Origin: Silene noctiflora
Taxonomy: Eukaryota; Streptophyta; Magnoliopsida; Caryophyllales; Caryophyllaceae
NCBI GenBank assembly: GCA_009801015.1
Contig: VHZZ01006953.1
Span: forward strand, 12,090 to 37,399
Length of the DNA stretch: 25,310 nt
Reading direction: 5' to 3'
The notes under the pieces were generated by a model. It was not told the origin of the DNA. It worked only from the letters and a program-made list of their open reading frames with translations, and searched no databases. The position numbers were made by a program, and so were the translations under genes. Shown here in pieces: positions 1 to 11,500 of the stretch; the stretch's first letter is position 1, and the number at the start of each line of letters is the position of its first letter.

Positions 1-190
1 CCTGTGTACCGGAAGCCGGTCCACCGGCTGAGGACAACAACCAACATGCAAAACTCAAAATGAAACAGGAACTTCCCAGCCGGCCTGTGGACCGGTAGCC
101 GGCCCACCGGCTGGGACACACCCAACATAGTTTATGAACAAAATGAATCAGGAGGTTCCCAGCCGGTGGACCAGCTGGGGACACCTGTAC
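1..190. repeat. 83-bp GC-rich tandem repeat, two full units plus a shortened third
   Basis: Unit one is 1-83 and unit two 84-166. Both start CCTGTG and end CCCAGCCGG. A third, internally shortened copy follows from 167. Each unit contains ccggt/ccggc blocks; 77-113 in particular is palindromic (CCCAGCCGG facing CCGGCTGGG). The array lies inside the LTR-like fragment and may extend upstream of the window. Confidence 0.75.
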
Positions 191-1162
191 ACGGTTTTCA
201 GCACATTTTCCTTACAACATGTTTTTCAACCTTAAATTCCAGCAATGTTCATGTGACGGAAACACGTATGAAGCGGGAACATCATATATTGCATACTAAC
301 ATCAACCACACCCAAATTGATCATCAAACCGTCTCAATTTCATGATTTCCGAGACAAATAACACCAAACATATGAATTGAGGCAAACTACCACATAAGAC
401 ATAAAACCATCTCATTAAATTACCATCTTCATAATTTAAAAATGAAATTTCATCACCAATACATAACATTCACCAAATTATGAAACTTTATCAATTTCCA
501 ACATGACCAAACCAAAATTTAAGCACATAAACACATAAATTCGATGTAGAGTCGAATAACCTATCACCGTTACCTCTTTTGCACTCTAATCTTCAATGAT
601 CTCGTCAACAATGTAGGAGTCGGCTTCCGGGACGTCCAAATTAACTCCTAGAAGCACAAAAAACGATAAAGTGTTAATTTTGGCAAATCCTTGAAAGACA
701 AGTTCAAGGATTTACCAAGAAAAGTGCTAACTTTCTTACTTAAGAAGAAGGGGAACGAAAAGAGGAGGAATTTAGCGCGAAAATCAAGAGAATTGGTTGA
801 GTATTGATGAAGATATGAAGGTTTGAATGTTGGTGTTGAGATATGTAACAATGGTGTTTTTGTTATGGAAGGAATGCTGAGAAATGAAGTGAAGAAGATG
901 AGTTTATGAGGGTTTTAGGGAGATTTTGGTGGAAAATAAGCCCAATAAGAGACATTGGCCCAAACTAGCTCAATTTGAGTCGGAATTACTACGATTTACG
1001 TCTCAAGGCTACTATACACTTAAGACGGACACTAATATTATAATTATATACTTTATGCTAAAAATACATATTTTTATTCAAAATATGATTTAAATTATTA
1101 TTAGCTTAATTAAAATACAAAAATAGTTTAAATTATGATATGGGAAAATTGCGGGTGTTACA
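1..1162 (-). mobile_element. LTR-like fragment, probably Ty3/gypsy, minus strand, cut by window edge
   Basis: Read on the minus strand, the segment begins at 1162 with TGTAACACCCGC, the kind of terminus seen on many plant Ty3/gypsy LTRs. It then runs through AT-rich sequence and a pyrimidine-rich leader (about 780-900) towards position 1. A block at about 555-605 is shared with 23460-23510 in the same orientation, including the exact 15-mer ctatcaccgttacct, so both belong to one repeat family. No gag or pol coding sequence is visible, and the other end lies outside the window. A solo LTR or one LTR of a larger element are both possible. The family name is inference. Confidence 0.5.
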
Positions 1163-1636
1163 CAATGTCTGTGATTGGATACAGATGATTAATTGAAAGA
1201 TTTTATTCGTATATTTCAAGTCCAATAAAGGCAAAGACACGGACAAAAAAACTGGATTAATAAAGACAAAAATTAGTTGAAAATTAAAATTAGGTATCAC
1301 TAAAAATACACGATAAAAAACATCCACTTTGGTGACAACATTTCCGGCTAACGAAACCATCTGTCAGGCACGAGGTGTCGCCGACAGTTTCAGTATGGTC
1401 ATATGGTGGTGTCGTTAGGAGTGAATCTGTTGTATGATGTCCCAGTGCTGAAGACCAGATGTAATGGGTTGAGATGAAGGAATGAATCAATGGGAGAGAG
1501 AATAATCTTTTATTTGTAAGAATGTTGGGGGTATGAAGAGTTTATGAAAAAAATGTACGGAGTACTGTAGATTGTTGAGTGAAATTTGTATAAAAAATAA
1601 CAATTACCCATTTATGATAATGGATTACGAGGAGTA
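1163..1636. other. Intergenic DNA, no gene seen
   Basis: AT-rich non-coding sequence between the LTR-like fragment and a degenerate repeat. Short open frames on the minus strand have no recognisable domain and no supporting context. Nothing else can be named here. Confidence 0.6.
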
Positions 1637-2045
1637 AGGGTGATAACGAGTAGAGCTGAGCCCGAGCCTAGCTTTGCTCGCCTTATGCTTATGAAGCAAA
1701 ATTCGAGTTCAAGCTCACCCGAGCTTGGAAAAAATCTGCTCATCATCAAGTTTGCGAGATTTAACCCCAACCTTGAGCTGAGTTAAAGCTCGACTCGAGC
1801 CTATATATATTATATTCTCAAACTTTTCGTTTTTTTTTCTTTTGATACTTTAAATGATAGGATTCGAAGGTTACATATATAAAAATATTTGGCAAATCAA
1901 GGACGACATTTAATAGGGTGACCCAATTATATAATCATGATAAAATAGTTTTATAAAATAAAGTAAGATTTAATTTAACTACACATGTTTGAGCTGCTTG
2001 CAAGCTTTTCGAGCCGAGTCAACTTTAGTTGGACTTAACTCATTA
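1637..2045. repeat. Degenerate GAGC/CTCG-rich repeat, possibly a decayed non-autonomous transposon
   Basis: Both edges are rich in gagc, ctcg and gagccgag motifs (about 1650-1800 and 1988-2030), with an AT-rich centre between. This pattern of diverged subterminal repeats around an AT-rich core is common in non-autonomous plant DNA transposons. No clear terminal inverted repeat or target-site duplication could be fixed, so the class is unknown. Confidence 0.35.
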
Positions 2046-2103
2046 TCAGTTATCCCCCTAGGGAGGAGTAATATCCAAAAATTATGTAGAGGGACATAAA
2101 AAT

Positions 2104-2111
2104 GGCGGGAA
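2104..2111 (+). promoter_or_regulatory. E2F-like binding site (GGCGGGAA)
   Basis: GGCGGGAA lies 160 bp upstream of the POLD1 start codon. The core matches the E2F/DP site found in promoters of S-phase genes such as PCNA and ribonucleotide reductase. E2F control of POLD1 is inferred from the motif and the gene's role. Confidence 0.5.
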
Positions 2112-2148
2112 CTTAGTAACCTACATAGCCACTATTAATAAATCTAAA

Positions 2149-2175
2149 ATGGTTTCCTTGCTACTGCTCTCCTAA
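2149..2175 (+). other. Possible short upstream ORF in the POLD1 leader
   Basis: An ATG at 2149 opens eight codons (MVSLLLLS) before TAA at 2173-2175, well before the main ATG and in another frame. It matters only if transcription starts upstream of 2149, which is unknown. Confidence 0.25.
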
Positions 2176-2270
2176 TTCCGTCTTGCTTATTGTGTTTCAT
2201 TAGAATTGCATTTCCATTCCAAGTTCATCCTCACCACGCGCATCATTTGACCTCGAGTTGTTGTGCAGCC

Positions 2271-2514
2271 ATGAGCGGCAGAAAGCGCCAACAAACCCCT
2301 TCTCCGGCAGCACCACAACCGCCGGTAAAACACCGTGCCTCACTAACAGAAGACGATGACTTCGACGAAGACGTCTTCTTAGAAGACACCTTAATTGCCG
2401 AGGACACTGAAATCCTTCGCGACATCGAACACCGTCAAGCTCTCTCCTCTCGCCTCGCCAATTGGTCTCGCCGTAAGCTATCCTCTTCCCACATCGATCT
2501 GTCCATCAATATCG
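2271..2514 (+). CDS. POLD1: POLD1 exon 1 (residues 1-81)
   Basis: Start codon, basic patch GRKRQQ and acidic stretch [13 protein letters not shown]. This N-terminus is poorly conserved in the family and may carry the nuclear localisation signal. Donor gtactt; ends after the first base of codon 82. Reading through without splicing would stop at 2582. Confidence 0.9.
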
Positions 2515-5500
2515 GTACTTTCTCTCCTTTGCTTTGCCATTTTCAGTTACTGTTGAAGTTTAGGGGTTTTGTTAGGGTTTAGGGTTTTAATGCGCGTAAT
2601 GCTTGTTGCAGTTTTTCAGCAATTGGAGATTGATTATGTGATTGTGGATAGCCATAAGGAGCTTTTGCGTAATAAGACTGGACAGTCTGCCATGATTCGG
2701 ATTTTTGGAGTTACTGACGAAGGTTTCTGATTTTTGTCTATTTTTCCTCTCATTTTGCTTTTTTTAATTTTTTGTTTTAAATTTTGAAAGCATTGATTCA
2801 ACATCTTTTCGGGCGCACTGGTCAAAACCCTTGGCATATGTGATAGCGGCTAACTTATAAGGAGTACTATGCATACGATGTGGGACAGAAACATACATGA
2901 TTCCGTAGGAGTGTGAACACGAGGCATTTGAATTATTGCTTCATGCTTTATCATGTTCAATCGCTTAGTATTTTGAAAATGTGGCTGTTCAACCCTGGAG
3001 AAAATAAAGATTATTAGTAGTAATTTAGGCAAAGTACATGTTGCATGATTTTTCTAGAAGGCACAGAGTCATTATTGATGAATGGTGATGGCTTTATTTG
3101 CTGTTTAGTGTTTTAGTTTGCCTAACTCTATTCCTATTGTGTGAACTATATATTAAATGTTAAAGATGGATACTATCTATGCATTATCTTGCCGTTTGCT
3201 CCTTTATTGCCAAGATTTACAGCCATATCCTTGACTTTAGCTAGTTAATTGAACTACCAAGAGAAAATATGAATTTTTGTAGTATAGTCTGGAAGGAGAA
3301 GGCTATAGAAATGAAGGTTCATATTGTTAACACAGGGAATTATAGTTGTTCTGAGGAACTTGGGTGGTAAAAAAATGCAATTTGGAGAAAATTAACTAAA
3401 CAAACATTAAATTTCTCCTTGCAAGTTCTGCTGAAGCCAGAACAATTTCTGTAGGATGTCACAAGGCAATTTTGGTGTCAAACATTAAATACCAAGAATA
3501 GTACATTTAGTCACTATCAGCCTATGTATATCTGAAAATGTTTTCTGTTCCTGCCAACTAGGGCACAGTGTTTGCTGCAATGTCCATGGATTTGATCCCT
3601 ATTTCTACATCAGTTGCCCTCCAGGGATGGGTCCAGATGATATATCCCGTTTCCATCAGATACTTGAGGTAATACTGTATTATATGTCGTTGCTATTGGC
3701 GTTTTAAGTTTCAACTCACATGTCACAGTCTGTTGGGGATATTGAATGGGCAAGATGACACTAGACAGCCACGTATACCTAAATGCTTATGTACTACAGT
3801 ACTAGCTGTGTGATGTTTGTCATATGTTGTTCCGTATTTCAGGGGCGAATGAGGGAGGCAAATAGGAATGTTAAGGTGCCCCAGTTTATTCTGAGTATTC
3901 AATTGGTGCAGAGGAGGAGTATAATGCATTATCAGCAGCAGTTGTCACATGCTTTTCTGAAAATTGTAGTAGCACTTCCAAACATGGTTGCTACTTGTCG
4001 CGGTAAATTTTACGTTCTTACCGTTGTTTGAGAATCTGAGATCTTTTCACTTTTCCTTCCTCCGGAAAGGATATAAAACTGCAAGAATTGAATGATATAT
4101 TTATTCATCAGGATATTATTATAGTCATGTCCTAGAAACTTGCCCGTATATCTTTTTTTTATAGGTCGTTACGATTGTGCTTGTAATCCTGGAATTTGAA
4201 GGGTCTTTTGTTTATCTGACTACTTATTTATTCTTGTACAACGGCAGGGATCCTTGATCGAGGCATACATATCGATGGCCTCGGGATGAATTGTTTTACG
4301 ACTTACGAGAGCAATGTCCTCTTTGCTCTTCGTTTCATGATAGATTGCAACATTGTTGGTGGAAACTGGGTTGAAGTTCCTGCCGGAAAATATAAAAAAA
4401 CTAGCAAGAATTTATCTACTTGTCAGTTGGAATTTGACTGCCTGTATCCTTCGCTCACCAATTTTTGTCCCGTTTCTTCATACTTTGTATCAGCTACATC
4501 CGATATGTTGTCTTTTGTCTTGAGGTGGAGGAAAACAGATTGAAATAGAAGGTCTTCTGCATTTTACCTGTTCTTATGGACATTTCATCTCTTCAGTTTA
4601 CCGTTTATATTTACCTTAACATATGTTAGATATACAGACTTGATCAGCCATGCTCCTGAAGGGGAGTTCTCAAAGATGGCCCCGTTTCGCATTCTAAGCT
4701 TTGACATCGAGTGTGCTGGTCGCAAAGGCGTTTTCCCCCAGCCTATGCATGATCCTGTTATCCAGGTCAAATGCTCTTCTGAAGACAACTTGCTTTGAGT
4801 TTGTAACAGCAGTCTGCCTGTAACTAATTTTGTGTCTTGGCTAAAGTTCTTTTTGTTTACTATTAGGTGGCAAATCTCGTGACTATTCAAGGTGAAGATC
4901 TGCCTTTTGTTCAAAATGTCATGACTTTCAAGTCATGTGCTCCAATAGCGGGTGCTGATGTCATGTCATTTGAGAGCGAGAGAGAGTTGCTACTAGCTTG
5001 GAGGGTAAACTGTCGTCTCCATTTTTATTGCTATGACTTATTTGTTTTAAACTTCTGAAAACTTGCTGTCATGAATTCATGATAGCTTGACTGCCTTTTT
5101 AATTTGTAGGTCATCTTCTTGTAATGAATCTATCAACTTCAAAGCATTTGTATTACTGCACCCCATCCCACAAATTCTCAGTTGGCCAATGCTTCTAAAA
5201 GAAAAAAAAAAAACCCAAAAGGCAAATATTTCCATTGATAGTTTTCTTCTACTTTGGCACAGTGCATGGGGTTGTGATTCTCTTGGTAGTTTACTTTGAT
5301 ATGGAGGCCATCTTTCTCTAATTAATACGATATTGACAACTTGGTTATTTTTGCCCTGCTGGTTTCACCGTGAAGAAACATTAGACAGTCCTCAACGAAG
5401 TATGAGGACAGCATCGCAACACAGGACTTGTCAGGGCTAGCATAAGACCTGTGACGGGATGGGCAGAATTTTAATGGGCCTTAACCTGGGTCTTGTGTTT

Positions 5501-8500
5501 CTAAGACTCATATTGAAACCCTTGAATAGTGAAATAAGTGGAGCCCACATAATGTTTAAGAGTGTTTTGATGTCTCTAAATTGAGTATTAGAGATAAAAT
5601 AAGTAACATTTTTTCAGTGTTAAGATCCATATTGAGAGTAGGTATATAAATAGTATAACTTGGTTTGAAGGCTCTACTTATATGTATCATGTAAGCCTTA
5701 ATGTCTTGGGTTTCTGAAATTTGGTAATTCATAACATATCCTTTATATATAATATATTTTTTTTTGTGCCTTAATGACCTGTTTTGCTCTCCATTTACCC
5801 TCCAAGTTTAATGTCTTAGCTAACATTTCCATGTATAATTAGCTGTTTTATTCTGCTTCATGATTAAGATTGGTGCTCTACTGCTATTTATGCAGGATTT
5901 CATCCGAGAAATAGATCCTGACATAATTATTGGGTACAACATTTGTAATTTTGACTTACCATATCTTATCCAGGTAGTTCTTTTTGTATCCAATAGGGTA
6001 TCTGTGGCACTGATTTTTTTTTCTCTGCTCACCATCCCGTGATCTTTAATATCAATCTTATTAAGTTTGTGCTGTCTTTTCAATGCCAGAGAGCAAGTGC
6101 GTTGGAAATTGGGGAGTTTCCTATTCTTGGGCGCATAAGGGGTAGCAGGGTTCGCGTCAAAGATAAAACATTTTCTTCAAGGTGAAGTTTTTACGTGAAG
6201 AGTTCGCTTCGTTTTATAGTACTCCCTCCCCATCTTAATGATCCTCAGAGTTCCTAAAATTGCAAATTCACAATGATCTTCCACTTTCCTTAATTGTCTA
6301 TAATTTGTGGTTTTTATGACTTCAGACCCCACGTCCTCTCTCTACTTCCATTTGCCTCCACATATGATTCTACTTTTTAATTTTTGTGCAAATTGAATGT
6401 GGAAGATCATTAAGAATGGGAGGGAGTACTTTCTGATGTCCTAAGTTGTCTGACACGCTTGTGAATTATAAATATTTCTGCTGTTCAGTGTTTAGTCTAC
6501 TGATCTCTACAATTATTTTGATGTTTTCAGAAGTGCAAGAATTTCAACTACACTTTGCTTAAAAAATATTTGAATCATATCAATCTATCATGAGTCTTAT
6601 ATATGAACATAAAAACAGGCCAGTCCCTGCTGTTGCATAAGTATTATTCCTGTAAATGTTTGAGGCTATAGGGGTTTTTCAAAAGACCTGAAAGATTGTA
6701 GCTTCTGAAGTTCATCTTTTAATTGAGTAGGTTAGGTAGTTGTGTCCGTTCATGTCACGGCATACTAACTTCTACACAGTGTTGAATGACAATGGTTGAG
6801 TAGAATAAATAGAATAGGAATTTCCTGTGGTTAATTTTACCACCAAAATATTTTATAAATTTTGAGTCTTACTCGTTCGTCTTTTTGTTTCTGTAATAGT
6901 ATTTACTCTGCTCACTTCTTAGATTATGTACCATAAGAAAAAAAATGGAGGACCTGTTTTGCTCTCCATTTACACTCTCATTGGAGAGTAAAAATCAATT
7001 TTTGTTTCTACAATAATAAGTCTCTCCCATATGCTCTCCATCTCAAATATAAGACCCACTTTTTATGTTTACATTAAAAAAATTGCAAAATAAATTTCTT
7101 CTCTCACACGTTTTACTTGTAAGGGCCCATTTTAAATGGAGAGCATGGTCTCCAAGTGCTCTCCTTTGTTCTTTCCCAAGAGCACCAATAGAGCTCCTCT
7201 TCATTTTTTTTTTCATGGAGAGCACCTTCTCTCTCCATGGAGAGCTCTTATTGTAGGGAAAACACACACTTATTGTACATGCTCTTACTGTCCTAGTTCT
7301 ATCTTCATTTGGTAGCTTTATTGGCGCATTTGCTTCTCATTGCTGCGTTGTCGTAGTTAAGGGCTCATACCACCTTCAGTATATTAATTTCAGTTCTGAC
7401 AAACGAGACTGAAGTTATATGTAGCTTTGTTTCTTATCCTGGTGATTGTATCGTAGCTTAATACTTGAATGTTTCCACTGGAAAAGTTCTAAGTGTATTT
7501 ATGCTTTTACTGTCTTGCAGACAGATGGGTACAAGGGAAAGCAAAGAAACGACAATAGAGGGGAGGGTGCAATTTGATATTTATCAGGTTGCTTTACTTG
7601 TTGATTCAGTGAGAAATTTTTATCAATACGTAGATAGTTATGTCAACTTTTCTGCTGCAGGTCATGCAAAGAGACTATAAACTAAGTTCATATTCATTAA
7701 ATTCTGTATCCGCGCATTTTCTTGGGGAGCAGGTAATTGATTATGATGATTTGTCAACAGTTCATTTCCTGTACAGAAGGAAACTTCATTTAAATGTTGC
7801 CGTACAAAAACTGACATTTAGTCTCAAACAGATTGTTACCTATCACAATCAATAATCTACTCTCAAATGCTATTAAATATGATGTAGTGAAAAACAAAGT
7901 TTTTTGATGGTTGTAGTCATCTGGTTTCTTAGATCTTCATGGTTTTTTGAGTTTATTAAATTAGGTTGGTAGACTTAATTTTATAGTCAGGCAATGATCA
8001 AGCTGGGAATTATAAGGGCAAATTGTCATTTTCATTATGTTTTTGGATGTGACAAATCTTTGAGTTTCAATTTGAATCTCATATAATCTCTATATTAGGG
8101 ATGTGTAGGTTTAGATGACTCTGTTATTTACATAACACATAACATTGTTTTTCTCCAACTGCACCTATCAAAGTAGAGCAGGCAGAATGCGGGATCCAAT
8201 TTTTTATATTACTTAGGCCCTGTTCTTTCGGCTGAAACGAGCTGAATTGAATTGAATGGAGTAGAGCTGATTTGAACTAAATGGAATGGAGCTAAGTTGG
8301 AGTGAATGGAGTTGAAGTAAGAGTTAATTTTGTAAAGAGATGAGCTTAACAAAACTGACTAAAGCTAAGAAAACTGAAAGAAATAGAGTTGAAATGAACT
8401 GAAATGAGCTGAAATTAAGCCAGAAAGAACAGGGCCTTAGGGGCTATTTATTTATTTTCCTAAATTCATTTGTTTGCTGCATGTTTGGTGCTTCATCTAT

Positions 8501-11500
8501 TTCTTACATGCTTAGAGCTTGTATAACCTTGTCCGAGTATTCAACATATCTGTGACATTGATCCCTTTTTCAGAAAGAAGATGTTCATCATTCAATAATA
8601 TCTGATTTGCACAATGGAAATGCAGAAACTAGAAGGCGTCTTGCTGTATACTGTCTCAAGGTACATTCCAACGTTTTTCTTCGTGCAATTGAAATTTGTT
8701 TATGCTTTGGCAGTGTATTGTGGAGTCAGGGACCTTTATTTTTATTTTTGATAATATTCATGCTGAGAAATCCAAGTGATAGTATTAGTTTTTCATGAAA
8801 GTAGTCCGAATTCCAATATTTGTGCCAATAATCTGGACTTTTAAGAGTTTTAACAACTTGCTATGATTAACTTAGGAAAAGAAAAGCAAGACCTCAAGGT
8901 TACTCCCAGTAGTTGAAGTTAATTGTGTGGGATTGCAGACATTTAAATATGCTGATGAGTGTTTTGGCCATTTAACTTTTATATTTTTATTCCTTTTTTT
9001 TTATTTTTTTTTTCCTCTCTGGGTTTTGGCAATTTGTTGATGCGTGAATTTGATGACTTCAAATTATTCAGGAACCGCATACTCTGATAATTGGTTATTG
9101 ATTAAGCCCTCTCTTCATGTGTTCTTGTTATATCCCGTAAGCCGCTATTGCTATCCATTAGTGTTGCTTACAGTGATCAATATGCTGTCTTGTTACTTTC
9201 AGGATGCATACCTTCCTCAGAGGCTGCTCGACAAGCTGATGTTTATGTACAATTATGTTGAGATGGCCCGAGTGACAGGTGTCCCTATATCCTTTCTTCT
9301 CTCAAGGGGACAAAGTATTAAGGTCATACTTTAAGCTTTTATGATAAATTTAGTCTGATTGTGATTTTGTTTGATGCTAAGTGATGGTGGTTCATTTAAT
9401 ATTCTGCAGGTTCTTTCTCAACTGTTAAGAAAGGCAAAACAGAAGAACCTTATTATTCCGAATGTGAAACGAGCAGGATCAGAGCAGGGAACATATGAAG
9501 GTGCAACTGTAAGTCTTAAATCTGAAAAATATGATTTAAACCCTGTGTTTGTAGTTTACTTTCGAATATTAACAAAGAAATAGGTGAGTAGAGACCATAG
9601 GAAGTATCACCCATGTAGAAGAGGCCGGTTTTAAACAAAATGTTGCACCCTTAAGCTCTTATGTGTAGTCTTATCTGCAAGATGAGCAGCGTTGACTAAT
9701 TCGTAATACACCCCGATATGAATACGTAATACACATACACAATAGGCACAATATGAAATTACTATGCCGCGCTACAATGGATTTTAATTAAATATCACAT
9801 TATATGAATACAAATTACGTGTGAATCAATTCGTGATTTGCCTAGGGCTTGAGTGAATGTGGTAACCCAAAGATGAAAATAGGAAAGTGCAGTGTGATGC
9901 AAATTAAAGTAAACTACAAACCTATGTTACTCCGACTCAGCTATAGTTGACAGACACGACAAGGTGGAGTGTTGAATACGGTTATTTTGTGCAAAGATTA
10001 ATTTTTTCGGTCTAAAATGAAGTGTCGTGTCCGAATATCAGAGTGACAGGCTTGAGACATTCAATCAAAGTGAAGTGTGGGAGTGACATAGAGTGCAATC
10101 ATATATGGCAGTTATAGGTGCTTTAGTAGGTGTCATGAGTAACAAGCTATAATAGCCATGCCTGTTGGCTGACGAGTCAGACCACCCTCAATTTTTTTGT
10201 GCTTGTTCTTTCCATAATATATTCTTGTCCCTGGGCTATGTGACGTAGGTGTTGGAAGCGAGAGCAGGGTTTTATGAGAAGCCTATCGCAACACTGGATT
10301 TTGCGTCACTATATCCATCTATCATGATGGCATATAATTTGTGCTATTGCACCCTGGTATTTAGTTTTGGCCTTTGGCCATCCTGTTTCTAGCTTCTTTA
10401 ATAATTTATTATTATTATAATTAGTATGATCATCATTATTATTTAGGACATCCTTGTAGAGGTGCTTCTTTTCTCATTCTCATCAGAACAGTACTTCGCT
10501 GTATTTCCTTCTTAAGGTAACACCAGAAGACATCCGCAAGCTTAATATTCCTCCAGAATGTGTTACTAAGACTCCTTCGGGTGACATATTTGTCAAGGCA
10601 GAGCTCCAGAAGGTGAGGGGTTCTGTCGTTCATATCTTCCCTAGGTTTTCTGAATTACTCTTAACATTTATCCCCCCTATAGCACAATATATACATGACA
10701 CAGAAAGCACCGTTCCTTATTTTCATCAGGGAATACTTCCGGAAATTTTAGAGGAGCTAATAACTGCTCGGAAAAAGGCGAAAGCAGATTTAAAGGTTTC
10801 TATTTTCTCATTTTTGATATAATATCTTCTGTTTCTTGATATCTCTCTAGCATTATTATGCAGTCTTTCTTTTGCTTTCTAAATTGATAAAATCTGATGT
10901 CTTAATTGTAGGAAGCCAAAGATCCCTTGGTGAAGGCTGTTCTAGATGGGCGTCAGCTAGCCTTGAAGGTATCCATTCCTGAACTGTCTCTGATTCTGTA
11001 TTGCGTTGTTTAAGGGGCATCTGTATATTTATGATGCCAACAATAACAATAGTATTACCCCGATTCTCTGCGGTTCCAAGGCAAGGTAGAGGGTGCAGTC
11101 CTCAAAATAAACCCGAACCCAAAAAAACTAATTGAAAATATCTGAATTGATATCCAATCGAAGACCTGATTTGAGTAACCTGAAGTATACCCGAAAATCA
11201 TTCAATCCGAATCGAAACTGAACCGAATTTGACATAACTGAAAGATACCCGAACCTGACTACATCTGAACCATTTCTAACTGAACCTATTGACCCGAATT
11301 AGAGAAGACATATTTTCTCATAAAAAGACTAACCACATCAGTTCTCTCGTTAATTCTTTATTCAGTATTGAATCTATGAATTATTACATTTGTAAACCAA
11401 AAACTAATGAATGTTAAGCCCAATAATGAATAATGGATACATAAGTCAAAAATATTATGACTCGAAACTAACATGATCCCTTATTCGATTCGATTCGCAC

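Larger units (their letters stand above)
2046..2270 (+). promoter_or_regulatory. POLD1 proximal promoter and 5' leader
   Basis: This is the AT-rich stretch between the upstream repeat and the start codon. It contains an E2F-like site at 2104-2111 and a pyrimidine-rich probable leader from about 2155. An in-frame stop at 2145-2147, with no in-frame ATG before 2271, supports the chosen start. The transcription start cannot be placed from sequence alone; cataaaaat near 2094 is only a weak TATA candidate. Confidence 0.5.
6182..7520 (+). other. POLD1 intron 9 (1339 bp), holding two MITE-like insertions
   Basis: GT-AG intron. It holds a Stowaway element (6222-6426) and a CTCTCC-rich foldback element (about 6944-7256). 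Its length is largely explained by these insertions. Confidence 0.85.

Noticed and set aside
2190..2270. Longer POLD1 N-terminus from an upstream in-frame codon
   Set aside because: The frame is open from 2148 but contains no ATG before 2271; starting at the TTG at 2190 is not expected in a plant nuclear gene.
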